Part shown: positions 39,008 to 50,379 of the stretch, in pieces
Position numbering within the stretch: position 1 is the stretch's first letter
Layout of the letters: every line of letters starts with the position of its first letter
Origin: Trichosphaerium sp. ATCC 40318
Lineage: Eukaryota > Discosea > Flabellinia > Trichosidae
Direction of reading: 5' to 3'
DNA: 64,000 nt
Assembly (NCBI GenBank): GCA_038496445.1
Contig: JALMLS010000421.1
Span: forward strand, 1 to 64,000
Program-made: the position numbers and the translations under genes
Notes under the pieces: generated by a model
Databases searched by the model: none
Told to the model about the DNA's origin: nothing
Seen by the model: only the letters and a program-made list of their open reading frames with translations

Positions 39008-39388
39008 TTAGTAAGAACTATGTAATATATAGACTTGTAATTCTTCACCATAATTTCTTTTGACAGCATCAAGCTGGTAAGTTAATCTATCCGCATGTTT
39101 GTCACATGTTTCTAAACGCATGCAAGTGGAATAATAACGGTTCGTACATTGTACATTACATTGTATCAAACTGTGCACAACATGAACAAGGTATATTAGG
39201 CGCTGCACTGCATGGAAGGTTGAAGCGATCAAGTGGAAACTTTCTAAAAAAATAATACCTAAAGGCAAAACAAATCACTCACTGAACATAACTTCTGGTG
39301 TACCAATGATTATCACGTGCCATCTTATACCTGTGTAGGTAAAAAAATTGGAGCTCCTGACATGAGTAGTTACGCTCTCAGTTACCAT
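39008..39388 (-). CDS. Small unknown Cys/His-containing protein, two exons
   Basis: Starts MVTESVTTHVRSSNFFTYTG at ATG 39386-39388 and contains RWHVIIIGTPEVMF. A 38-nt intron with a GTGAGT donor joins in frame to KSFHLIASTFHAVQ. The rest includes QCNVQCTNRYYSTCMRLETC and HADRLTYQLDAVKRNYGEEL, with the stop at 39008-39010. The product is about 113 residues. The repeated cysteines could bind a metal. It is a tandem neighbour of the oxygenase gene upstream on the same strand. No family recognised. Confidence 0.5.
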
Positions 39389-39476
39389 TATTATAGCAAC
39401 GTACTAGTAACCCAAAAACGTCTGATGCTCGAAGCAATCTAAAGATGAGTTAAACCAGATCAAAGTTCATGATTCG

Positions 39477-41412
39477 TACTTTCTGTTTATAAAAAAGTTA
39501 ATATGCTCTTGACTTAATAAGCTCTTGTACATCCATTTATTAATGAAATGAACTGGAGATGGGTTCATGTAGTTGCGATGTTGTCCTTGAATGATTATAA
39601 TAGGGTCTAGTACGTCATCACTAAAGGAAGACAGGTGAATGCCTTTAAAGGCTTTTGACAGGACAACAGAAAGAACACCTCCGCTACTTCAGTTATCATT
39701 AATACTTGGTACTCATCACATACCTCCCTGAAGGTCCAGAGAATGTGGCTGACAGTACATTAAAAGTATTCATAGGCATAGTGTTTACTAACCGTTGAAT
39801 TGACCCAGGAATCCAAGTGAGAAAAGACCATACCTATCATTTAGAAAGAGACTTCCTTGGTTAAATAAAAATTTCCCAGTAGTATTGCTTGGCTCTGGGT
39901 AAATCACGTGTTTATTGATTGAGTGTGTGAGTTCATTTGGCAAATAATAGAGTTGTGGTCCTAAAAATAACATTAGCTGCAAATAAGCACGTGGAAGTAG
40001 GTGAACCAAGTTGTTTTTTGGGTTTAAAGGCGTCTAAAATTCTGTTGTCGTTCAGCTTCAGGTGATTGTTAACACTACTTATCTCCCTTTCTAAATACTC
40101 AATGGCTTTTGGATGAATATCAAACTAGTAAAGTATTAGTGTTATACTAGTTACTCAAATCGCACCTTCTTTGCAGTCGTTTGTGTTCTGAATACAAGAG
40201 AATAATGGACTAATTCTGCTTGATAATCTTTCTTTACATTCTTCAAACGCATGCTGTGGTACTATCTAAAATTCAACATTGAAATGCTTTGTTAATGTTA
40301 TCAGTACTATCTCTTGAGCATCTTTACCAACTAGAATCCATGACCCAGTGATGGTACTGAAAGAGTGCATCTTTCCTATTTTAGCTAGCCAAAAACAACA
40401 GGTTAAAAAAGCCGTTTACAACTTGTTGTTCATACATTTCACTGTGATTATTTTATGTACTCCTGGAACAATCGAAAAATGTAAAACCTGCAAAAACTAG
40501 TTTAATGCATGATGGGGAAAGCTGTGATAAATACGTACTCCAATTGATGAGTTTGGATCAACTTGTGATCCTACGCCTCCATCTTTGTGCATGGCAATAC
40601 TTGCTGCCCCAACATACGCTGACAGTATAGATAAGTACTTACATGATACAAAAGGGTAGCTAAAAGGTACAACCTTTAACTTCAAAACCATTTGCAGGCA
40701 CATTTCCAAAAGCACTAGAAAAAAGAAAACTTAGACTTATGTTTTAATTAACAACGTACGTTACTATGCTATTATAGAATGCCATTGTCTCATTACAAAC
40801 TTGAGTGTTCGGTAGTGGCATGTTTTGTAAGATACCAATTTATGATTGTTAGATTTTTTAGTAAAGGCGTGAAGTTGTTCTTACTTTTAAGCCCAGTTGT
40901 TCCTTTTCTCATTGGAGAAAGCCATGGTTCATCCCCAAAATATCCTGTCAAGTACTTTACATAACGAGAACTTCCTGTGGTTGATATTCGAGAACTGGTA
41001 AACTTAATAAAAACGTGAATAGCGTAGCGAAAAAAACAAAAAAAACTGTTTACTTTTGGAAACTTGGGTACTTGTTGCATCAAATTGACAATCTCTGGAC
41101 TCCAACCACGCTCTGCTATACCGTGTGTTAGTTACGGGCGCGATACCTGTTAAAAGGTGTACTTTGAAGTAAATACGCGTCGTATCCTTGAATACTAATT
41201 ACAATAAACTTAGTCTCGTCTAATATCGCGCCTTTCACGTGATTTAGCGTAAATTCACGTGATAATGGAGCTGTACCTGTACTTTTGCACTTTTGCTGTA
41301 CTGTACAATACCCTGTCGCTTTGAAACCATTGGGTAATCGAGCAAGGGCGGGAACAGCAACGGTTCGTTTAATTACCTTGTATTTATATTGAGAAGGATC
41401 TTGCATTGACAT
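39477..41412 (-). CDS. Probable 2-oxoglutarate/Fe(II)-dependent oxygenase (AlkB-like fold), multi-exon
   Basis: The start is ATG 41410-41412 (MSMQDPSQYKYKVIKR). After splicing, the central exons read KFTSSRISTTGSSRYVKY and AFGNVPANGFEVKAYVGAA, then SIAMHKDGG, VLHFSIVPGVHKIITV, SWILVGKDAQEIYHSMRL and ELVHYSLVFRTQ. The H-x-D of MHKDGG, the later His of YHSM and the Arg of SLVFR are spaced as the iron-binding HxD...H and the 2-oxoglutarate-binding Arg of AlkB-type oxygenases. A C-terminal extension (about 170 residues, ending HINFFINRKYES, stop 39477-39479) is unrecognised. Introns are numerous and use GTACAC, GTACTG and GTACGT donors. The family call rests on motif spacing only; substrate unknown (nucleic acid or protein are both possible). 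Confidence 0.5.
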
Positions 41413-42038
41413 GGTTGCTGTAGAACAGCGAGATTGCTAATCAGGGAGTTGACATTAAAACTTCATCGATAGACTTAAGTTATACCGTGTTACAGGTGAG
41501 TACAGTAACCGACCGGTTTCTTAGGGTTAATGAAAAAGTTGTTTTGGTGTCGCTAACTTTTTTGAAGGGTCATCTCAATTTTCAGCACTGTTCACAATAA
41601 AAGCGTAGCTTCCAACCTACTTCCCACGTGCCAGTATGCCTTCGAGAATATTTGAGTCAGTACAGATACCTATCTTACAAACTGGCAAATCGGTACACTA
41701 TTGGCCTACACCAGTCAATTCCTTTTTTTTGATTTCCAACCACGCAGTGCCGTACAATAGTGGTTCTATTGGAGAGTGCGTCAGAGTAATAGCGAACTAC
41801 AAAATAGCTTTCACCTTTTTGGGCTAATTCCTTAAAATCACTTCGTGCGTATCCAACGCCGCTAAGCCACTTGAATTAAACTAAAAGAGATGTAGGCTAC
41901 CCTGTAACACGTCGCGATAAAAAAACTACCCAAAAGCCTCCAAGAAATTTGAACTTTTTTTGTAGTTTTTGGGCGTTTTTTTTCTGACAACATTTAACAA
42001 AAACTACTGCAAACCACCGCCTTGGGGACTTTAGTATT
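41413..42038. other. Divergent spacer with a doubtful ORF
   Basis: Between the oxygenase start and the mucin-like gene. One plus-strand frame (41636-41827, MPSRIFESVQIPILQ) is open for 63 codons but has no recognisable features. The rest is AT-rich. Confidence 0.3.
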
Positions 42039-45000
42039 ATGTTGTATCGCTCTATTATTGCTGTGTTACTCTTCACAGGTGAGTTTGAAAGGCAATTAGA
42101 CAAGATAGGCTAACTATGGTAGTTGCACTTGCTGAGTTCGCCACGCCTCTTAAAAATACGTTCTTGAACGCTGGAGAGATAAAAAGCCATGATTACACAC
42201 CTTCAGATCCTATAAAGCATTTCTCGTTCACTTATGGTAGTCCTGAAGGCGTTCCAACGTATTTCTACGCTCGTGAATCAGGTACCGCCTTTAACACTCA
42301 TCTGCTCGTTTATATCTTGCTCTAAACATAAATAGAACCAGAACTGTTTATCGGGGCTTATTCCACAGCGCGAGGTACTTAGAATTGACCGTTTTTTTTG
42401 TTTTTTTGAAAACGAAATTTATTCTTTCCAAAACGGGCCATTTTCTGCTCTATTAACGTACAATATCTTCTGAAAGCGAGGTGCAAACCTAATAAAACTA
42501 CAACTTCTACGAAGAAATTTATTTAAACCGAAGCTCTAGAGCCTGATAGGCTTTCATTTGTACTAACAACTTTTTTATTAGATTTCTACAATGGAACAAG
42601 AACACGAACAAACTTTGCTTACAGCAACTCTACCAATCCTCTATTTGAGTTTGGTAATTTAACCGTGTTGGTAGTACGAGATGATAATATTGGTAATATC
42701 TCTATGCAGTTTACTGGTCCTTCAGATACAGTATGTGCTTTTCAATCGCAGTTTAATTAATATTGTATTTGTTAATTCAATGAAACAGGGCTCTCTCCTC
42801 ACAGGTAAACAACTTGTACCTTACAGTGTGCCTGCATTAGGAGGTATTAAATATACCGCAGCATATGATACTTCAGCAACAACTGATAGAGGTACATAAG
42901 AGAAAGTTAAATGTGAGGGTTTTTGCTAACAGTTGTATTTAAAGACGAAGAATTCTTGGTTGATGTTGAAACTGATAATACCACAGCATTTTACATTGTT
43001 CCAAGAAGGACACTAACTCCAATACCGATACCTTACGTCAGAGGTACAAAAAATTGCACAATATTAACCACGTGCTGTATCAACAGAACTTTGAGAATTA
43101 ATAAGTTTTTTCGTGTGAATAGATATATCAGGTGGCAATTACAGAAAGGGTAATGTTGCCTTCGTCGGTGATAAAGTATACATCAAATTCGTTATAAATG
43201 GAAGTCAGTTACTTGGACAACTAATAAACGTATCAGCGCCTTTACCTGTACGTCAGAAAACGGTTTCTTTACAACAATATAAGTTTTTTGAAGTAATTTG
43301 TAAATCTCATTTATTTCCTGTAGCGCGATCCACCTGAAGGTTTTTTATCTGTTCAAGACGACGTATTTGTAGACTTTGCAATAGCTACTGATGTAACTAC
43401 ACAAAACCTTTTCATTGTGGCAGTAACTGAAAAAGGAAGTGTTTTGTTTCAAAATGAAGCTGATAGTTCAAGTACACCACTAAATGACACTTCAGCAAAC
43501 GCCATCCCAGCTACACCTGCCGTAATCGAAACTGAAATAGCAAGCATAGATTGTGTCATTGCTTATGTAAATGCAAACGATAGTCTTGTTGTTTATGGTT
43601 ACAAGGTACTGTGTAAAAGAAAGCTCCTCAGAAAAAAACCCTTTCACTTTTTATCATTTGTGCTTACAAGCCCACTAGCAACTCAGAAATGAGAGTCTCT
43701 CTCAACCAGTTTATTTTCCTATTCCTCTTGATGTAGATGAAAATGTTACAAAACTATCAATAACGAGAATGGACGTAATAAACTGCGTAGTAACGGTAAA
43801 CATTTAATAATCAGAAAGGATTTTTAGGGTTCTCTCTAACACTTTATTAGATTCTCGCTTTTACTTCAGCTGAAAAAGCATACATTATCTTTATTGATCA
43901 AGCAGCAGGTTTATTTACTTGTCCACCGCCACCACCATCTACTGCATCCCCTACCACAGAACCTCCTACCACAGCGTCTCCTACTGTTTCCCCTACAGAA
44001 GAACCAACAACAACTTCACCTACAGAAGAGCCTACTTCATCTCCAAGTGCACCTATAGCTCCCATTGGTCAAGGGCTCCCAGACGTAAGGATAGGGACTA
44101 CCTGAAAGCACCATTAGCCTAATTTCTACTTAGATTCAACCACGCTTAGATTGCGTTCTATTCATCTCTGAAAATAATTACACTGCAATTCTTGGTTGGG
44201 AGTCAGCTGTACGCAAATCTTCGTGGTTTTACAGTCCACTGTACTCACCTAAATTTAGTCAGGTGCTATGTTGGAGGACTTGAGTGTACCTTCAGGTGTG
44301 AATAACGTTATATCACCTGAAACACAAGTACCAGTACCTACATTCTTTGTAAATGATGCACCTTTTTTTCCTGCAGAAGGGCAATTCCGACTACCTTTTA
44401 ATGGTCAACAAACTACATGGACTCTTGGAGTACGTTAATACACTAAATACATTAAATCAGTTGTTTTCTAAACCTTCGTATTAGCGTGGTGTTGTATCAT
44501 TTGATAGTAGCGCTCTCACACTGTGTCAAACAGGAAGTAAGTACAAAAATTTTCTTCGAAAACAACTCACTAGTGGAGCACTCAAAAACGTCAACTTAGT
44601 TACCCAAGCGTTTTATTCTACATAATTTCGTTATTGTGTGGCTAACCTATGGTGACCACTAGATACAAAATACCTTTGGAGTTTTACTGCTTTTAACTTT
44701 TTTTTTTGAAGTTGTGACTTAACCAATATCCTAGCTGCTGACTTGGCTCTAACAGTCAATGAACCATTTCCTCTACCACAATCTACACTTGACGGTATCA
44801 GCCAGGAAGTAACAAATAGCATTGGTAATAATGTAACTGTTGAAAACGTAACACAAAAAGTATCTTCAACAAAACGTCAAGCATCAACAACTGTTACTGT
44901 CACTGTATCTTCACCAAGTATGTCAAGCTAATACCTACTTAATTATATTCTATACTTACTTATATACCACCAGATAATCAAGCTGCTGTTAGCGTAGGGA

Positions 45001-45330
45001 CGTTTTTAAGTGACGATACAACGGTTTCTGCAACTCTTACTCAGATTAACTCAGCATTTAATATTACTGTTGCAGTACGTAAAAAAATTTCCTTACTTTG
45101 CCTGATGTATAACAAAGCAACCCTTGTGACTTACTTTGTTAACTTAGGACATAACAACACCCCCTCCATCAACGCTAGTGACTGCCACAGACAGGCCTAC
45201 AGCACCATCTAGCGGCGGTATTGAAAGAGTAACAGCTATGTTTTTGGGTAGGTTTTCTCTGGATGCTTAACTGTTTAACTAACTGATTTCTTTCTTGTAA
45301 TTGTATTATGTGCTGTAAGTATTCTATAAT
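42039..45330 (+). CDS. Large secreted or surface glycoprotein with Thr/Pro/Ser-rich stalk
   Basis: The signal peptide MLYRSIIAVLLFTVALAEFA is created by splicing an intron with a GTGAGT donor. The ectodomain has many Asn-x-Ser/Thr sites (NGTRT, NNTAF, NDTSA, NVTK, NNVTV) and beta-rich text such as GVPTYFYARES. A stalk at about 43920-44090 is rich in TTEPPTTASPTV and EEPTTTSP units, a likely O-glycosylated mucin-like region. A second folded region follows (SQEVTNSIGNNVTVENVTQ, TVSATLTQINSAFN), then a TPPPSTLVTAT linker. The 3' end is unresolved: the last clear exon ends GGIERVTAMFL near 45251. A short hydrophobic frame (LVIVLCAVSIL) at about 45295-45330 may be the membrane anchor. About 14 introns. 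No enzymatic domain recognised. Confidence 0.68.
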
Positions 45331-45885
45331 TGATTTCTGAGAAGACTATTCTTCGTTAGAGATATGAACTCACGCACCATCATTTAAATCCTTTGATGGG
45401 TTGTAAATTCAATCAATAAACAAAATTCTTGCACAGGTTTTGTGATTATAATTCACTGTTACGGTCCATCGAGTAGTTGGTGTCCTCGTCGTATACACGT
45501 GGAAGATTGTGTCGGTGCAACTCCAAATGTCAACCTTAGTGAGCACCAATGTAGGCAGTCCTGGCGCATATACAAATAGAAGTAAGGTAGTTTACAAACG
45601 GGTCTTTTTCCTTGAAAGTACATTGTTATGAAGGTAACCTTCCCTGTGCTTTTTATTGTATTTATTAAGATTGACATTACATATGATCACATCACAATCA
45701 ACTCCTGTACAACCAATGCCATTACCAACATAATCACACGATTGGACAGAAAATACTATGAACCTAAGCTTCAAGCGACGATAAGTCTTGAAGTAACTTA
45801 ACTAGGCAGATCAGAGAATTGAGTTTTGTTTTACAATAAATGCTTACGTTGCAATCCTAGAAAAATTACGTAGCGTACGCCTGAC
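45331..45885. other. Spacer with possible Cys-rich exons on the minus strand
   Basis: A minus-strand frame at 45592-45774 reads SCDYVGNGIGCTGVDCDVI and one at 45459-45677 contains RPVCKLPYFYLYMRQDC. They could be exons of a small secreted Cys-rich gene, but no ATG or clean join was found. Confidence 0.3.
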
Positions 45886-46653
45886 ATGATTAGTTACGTA
45901 AAAAAGTGTTACAGCGACTACAGAATAAAGGATTGGCCAATTCTTATCACAGGACAGGACTACGCAGGTAAAACAACAGCAGTGCATCAAATGGTGCGCG
46001 GAGAATACGTTACAGTTCCATCCACGCGTTGGCTACCAAACTATGAAGTAAAACGAAGCTATGCACGTAAGCCATTTCAAGTATACGAGTACGACATTTT
46101 TCTTTTGTTTTTTGCTTCAAAAAACGTGACTAAATTTTTTGGTTGTGAAAGATGGGACAGCTGTGATAGAGACAAATTACAACCTTTGTATAATAGCTAC
46201 TACAACAAATTTAAGGCATTAGTTTATGTTGTTGATAGTACAAACATAGATATTATGGCAGAAGGTAGTTCTTTTAATAGTGTTTTTGGTGACTTGTTTT
46301 TTATTTTTATTGTTTTATCACGTGTTTGACTACCCATTGTTGGTATTAGATGCTCTATATTTTCAAAAACTACTAAGAAATGAGCATTTAAACGATGACA
46401 TACCTATTCTTATCATGGCCAATAAGCAGGTACACATCTATATCTTTGATGATAGGTAGAGTGTTAACCTTGGCTCTAGGACCTACCAACAGCGTTGAGT
46501 CTGAAAGAAATATCTGACAAGTATGGATTGGAATCATTAAAACGGCCTTGGCATATAATTGCTACTTGTGCATTGAGAGAAAATGGATTAGAAGAGTCAC
46601 TAGAATGGTTAGCAGACCAACTTGATATTTGGAAAAATGAGCAAGATGTTTAA
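45886..46653 (+). CDS. Atypical ARF-like (ARL) small GTPase
   Basis: Starts MISYVKKCYSDYRIKDW at ATG 45886. The P-loop is intact (ITGQDYAGKTTAV, from GLDxAGKT), as are the PST of the switch I region (VPSTRWLP), NKQD (MANKQDLPTALS) and the G5-like TCALRENG. The switch II segment reads WDSCDRDKLQPLY where ARFs have WDVGGQDKIRPLW. The DxxG glycine and the catalytic Gln are therefore lost, the latter replaced by Arg. There is no Gly at position 2, so no N-myristoylation is expected. Three introns join in frame (GTACGA, GTAGTT and GTACAC donors). Stop is 46651-46653, about 180 residues, as usual for ARLs. It may be locked in one nucleotide state; membrane trafficking role inferred. Confidence 0.82.
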
Positions 46654-47290
46654 CCACTGTCCAAGTGCTTGTAGATTTCACTTACTTGACAAACACAAAC
46701 TTATGGCATCTTTGTACTGATTGTTAGCTAGTATTTTTTTGACATATGAAAGAACAAACAATGATTTGTGCACATGTTAACATAGATATTGTGAGTTCAT
46801 TTCTAGTCACTATCCCAAATCCATGCAGATACAACTCTGAATATTTTACTGTTTCAGTTTATTTATACAAGCACTTGAACGACCAACATTACAATAGAAA
46901 TCAGTGCAGAAAATGGTACAGCCAAACTACAATTGGAGGTTATTAGTGTGTTATTTGGTGTCCTCGTTGGTGCTAAAGGTGCTAAGGGTACTAATGGTGC
47001 TGGTACGATTTTCGTTGGTGAATCTATCATCGGCGTTGTTGTTGGAGTTGAAGTTGTCATCACGTGAACCTATGAATATACGTTGGTTGTACTAATGGGC
47101 TCGAAACGTATTTGATTAATATGTAATAGAAGAAAGAATTGCACGTGATCAATCTTTGATTATATTATATCGATGTTCCAACTCCTTACACTCGTTCAGT
47201 GATCTAGTGGCTTTCACTGTATCCCTGTATTAGTGCCAACTCCAAGACCATGATTGACAATTGTATTTAAACTATTGAATCTTCTAATAA
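46654..47290. other. Spacer with a possible GPI/TM-type terminal exon on the minus strand
   Basis: At 46863-47063 (minus) a frame reads MTTSTPTTTPMIDSPTK, a Pro/Thr-rich stretch, then NNTLITSNCSLAVPFSAL and a hydrophobic end (ISIVMLVVQVLV). It resembles the last exon of a surface protein like that at 42039, but no partner exon is visible upstream. The remainder is AT-rich. Confidence 0.3.
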
Positions 47291-48144
47291 ATGGCCAGCA
47301 ACAACAAAAAGGTCATTATATTACCACCAGAGCTTGTATACATTATTGTGGAATTTATTGACACATTGGAGCTTATGAGAGTTATGAGAGCGTTAAACAA
47401 CTGTTATTGTGTCATAACTAGTAAAAGCTTGCTGTATCAGGTGCAACGCAATTGGCTAGGGGTTTAATATTACCACACAGCGCTGTTAACTCTATTTTAG
47501 CGTTTTCTAGCTTGTAAAGAAGGCTACAACAAGAAAAGCAGAGCAATACGCGATGGCTCTGAGCGAACCCATTTAAATTGGATGATGCGTTATTTCGTGC
47601 TTGGTTTAGATGCACTCTGCTATTATGTGGTATCAAACTGTTTATTAATAGTCACAAAACTGACCATATTGCTCATCAAATCTTCAGAGCGCTAACAAAG
47701 AGGACCAACGTGGATCACTTTCTTATACGGACATTGTAAGTGCTCAAATAGATGAAGATATAAGCAACAATTGGAGACGTGTATGGTCAATTAGGTTTGA
47801 AAGGAATCAGTTAAAAAGGACTTTTTATATGGATTGTAACACTGATAAAGAGGCACGTGATTTATTGACAGTATTTGCTTTTTCTTTGCTACAAATACCC
47901 CTTTTTGGGTGCCTGTGGGTGGTCGAGTTTTGGCCCTTGGCTTGCCAACTACAAAAGTAGTACTCGGTTATGACCATGGTCAATCACCCATCTTTATGTA
48001 TGTAGTACTGTTTAATGTTTAGTAATTCACCTAAAAATGTCATTACATAATTTACTGTCTAATGTATCTTTGGTTGCTTAGAGAAAAGAGTGGGTAGAAC
48101 ATGTTAACATGGCTGTAAAACTGTACAATCAAGCGTTATCTTAG
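47291..48144 (+). CDS. F-box-type protein with unclassified C-terminal domain
   Basis: Starts MASNNKKVIILPPELVYIIV at ATG 47291, followed by EFIDTLELMRVMRALNN, an F-box-like opening. A GTGCAA-donor intron joins to RFLACKEGYNKKSRAIRDGS. A further exon carries SLSYTDIVSAQIDEDIS and WRRVWSIRFERNQ. The frame shifts at about 47870, where I find no clean intron. The text then continues FWVPVGGRVLALGLPTTKVV, and a GTAGTA-donor intron joins to RKEWVEHVNMAVKLYNQ, ending at the stop 48142-48144. The unresolved shift may be a missed intron or an indel. The C-terminal half is unclassified. Confidence 0.5.
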
Positions 48145-48399
48145 ATGAGTAATCACCTGCCATAAAACGTACCTGGTTGACCCACATAACATGTTTATTC
48201 TTGCATATCTTTGCTAATATATTGCACCATCGCTTTATCATCTATGCTCATAACACATACCTAATAAAGTACATCAATAGTGCAAACAAACGGTGGGTTA
48301 TGCACGTGATTTCTTTGTCTCAGAAGCAGGCCACAAACAAATGCCTTTTGCTTTTAATAACATTAGGTACTCAACTTGTTATTTTAAGAGAGTATAGGC

Positions 48400-48665
48400 A
48401 CCGATAAAATATCTCAAGCATACAATGCCTTGAGTGGCATACGAAACAATGTCAAACCTCAAAGAATCGAACTACTTAACCAAGGATTTGACCTGAAAAG
48501 CGCTAGCTTTAAGCCACTTTTAAAAGGCCACCCCATTTGTAGCATGCACGTGACTTTCTGATCTTATGCTCACGTAAAGTACTCCATAAGGATACACTAA
48601 TGGATAGCTTTAAGAGTTGCACAAGGCCTACCTTATGTTCACAACCATCCCGAAAAATCAGGCTT
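48400..48665 (-). pseudogene. Decayed copy of the small gene at 37218-37580
   Basis: The reverse strand keeps GGATGGTTGTGA, TCAGAAAGTCACGTG and CCTTATGGAGTACTT, all found in exon 1 and flank of the gene at 37580, but stops (TAG, TGA, TAA) interrupt every frame. A CAG acceptor followed by GTCAA also remains. It is the relic of a gene-sized duplication. It lies just upstream of the Rho gene, so it could now serve as promoter sequence. Confidence 0.55.
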
Positions 48666-48780
48666 AGCGCTAACTCAAAATAGCGTTATTTCAGGTCACA
48701 ATGAGGAAATAAAATTGATAAAACTTAATGTAGTTTAGCCTAAACGAACTCCAGTTATCCGCATATCACCAAACCGGCAA

Positions 48781-50049
48781 TGGCGGAGAATATTAAAGTC
48801 GTTGTTAACGGAAATGGAGCAGTTGGTATGAGAAATAGCTTAAAACTTATTATGACAGTCATAATTAGCTTTAACCGTTATACGAAGGTAAAACATGCTT
48901 GCTTATACGCTATGGAAACAATATGTTCCCAGGAGACTTTAGTACGAGCATATTAATTCTATCTTTGCTTATAGAGCGTAGTACCAACAGTTTTCGACAC
49001 AACAAGGTACTGATTGTAGATTAACGCCATTTTATCGCATTTAAAGCGAGGACAAAATCATGTGGAACCAATAAAAAAGTGAATCGAGATTGAAAAAGTC
49101 AACGTTTGACACTCCAGCACATGTTCAACCTCACTTAAACCAACCTTTTGTTTTATATTACTACAATTGTACTTTGTACTACTGTTGTTAATTGCATAAA
49201 CTAGAGTAAATGTAACGTTTGGAGACAGGCAAATAAGCGTAGGTACGAGTGTATTCTTTTTTTCTTATTTTCTTCTTGTGCCTTTGGCAGTTGTATTTAT
49301 TCTCAACCCAGGCTTATGGGATACAGCTGGCCGTATAGATTACGATAGACTAAGACCTTTGAGCTATCCTGTACGCATATTATGGATATTGAGTAGTATT
49401 TAATTGATGTTTAGGGCACAGATGTTTTTTTGATTTGTTTTAGCATTATCTCAAGAAGAAGTTTGGATGATGTTTCCTCGATGGTACTGCTTATGAAATC
49501 AAAGAACACATACGACATCTGGCTTTAAATGTGTTATAAAACTCACCCAGCAGCATGACAACCTTTGCATCTGTCGTAGAATGAATGATAGATAACAAAG
49601 ACACTTTTTGTGAATTTTTTTTACTATGATAGTGATACTGTTTAGTGGAAACCTGAAGTTCAAAAACATTGTCCAAACACACCCATTGTGCTAGTAGGTC
49701 TAAAGTTAGATTTGCGAACACAAAAAAAGGAAGATAGAAGTGTACCATACGAGTGCATTACAAGAGAAGAAGGCCAAGAAATGGCCACAGCAATTGGTGT
49801 AAGATTTTTTACCTTGTACTTTGGTTGTGCTCCTATTTACGATCTATACAGGCACACTCGTATGTGGAATGTAGTTCACTGACTGGAGTGGGTGTAAAAT
49901 CAGGTAGGTGGAAGTTGTACACGGCTCACGTGAGCCGAAAAAGTTCTACAAACTAAATATTTTCATAAGTGTTCGAAGAAGCAATAGCGACAGCTTTGAA
50001 GAATAGGAAGGTTGTAGAAGTAGAGAAACCAGGTTGTATTGTCATGTGA
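48781..50049 (+). CDS. Atypical Rho-family small GTPase with CAAX box
   Basis: Starts [20 protein letters not shown] (P-loop GNGAVGKT). Splicing gives [18 protein letters not shown], switch I with the effector Thr. Switch II reads [19 protein letters not shown], so the catalytic Gln61 of Rho is Arg (CGT, 49332-49334). The nucleotide-binding G4 reads VGLKLDLR where Rho has [25 protein letters not shown] is the G5 region. A Rho insert helix is present. The C-terminus [10 protein letters not shown] is a CAAX-type prenylation signal, stop 50047-50049. Eight introns join in frame, one of about 185 nt. Loss of Gln61 predicts poor GTP hydrolysis, so it may behave as a constitutively GTP-bound Rho acting on actin or polarity at the membrane. 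Confidence 0.86.
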
Positions 50050-50379
50050 CATTCTTGTAGTATAGTTTTTGAGACTACCTTAGTTGTACTACTGTGGGAT
50101 AGTTTGACAACATTTTGGTTCAATAAATCCTCACTTACCACGTGCCTTCTCAATGTTATATTTGGCTGACCAAGCACATCTTGGAATTGATTTTGAATAT
50201 CACCAAAAAGATATCAATAATCCCATTTTTCAGTTCGTCATTACTCATAACGTAAACAATTTCTATGTCTCATTTTTTATTGGTGCTTGAATTACTCAGT
50301 GCATTAATTCAGTCTTACATAATGATGGTTCCTTTTTTTTTTGGCTTTTTTTTTTCAACTTTTCTTTTTCCAAAACTTC
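50050..50379. other. Convergent 3' spacer carrying dispersed repeat copy 2
   Basis: Lies between the Rho gene and the convergent F-box gene. 50213-50275 matches 28605-28675; the rest is AT-rich with long T runs. Confidence 0.45.
50213..50275. repeat. Dispersed ~60-bp repeat, copy 2
   Basis: Shares CAGTTCGT, TTACTCATAAC and AATTTCTATGTCTCAT with copy 1 at 28605-28675. On the minus strand it reads VMSNDELKNGIID, close to the VMSNNELNNVIID of copy 1. Confidence 0.5.

Noticed and set aside
41100-41190. Frameshift at the first intron of the oxygenase gene
   Set aside because: Using the GTACAC donor instead of the later GTATCG donor restores frame into ERGWSPEIVNL.
48900-49020. Frameshift in the Rho gene between exons 2 and 3
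   Set aside because: Using the acceptor at GAGCGTAG instead of the nearer CTTATAG gives DFIPTVFDTT in frame, so the gene is intact.
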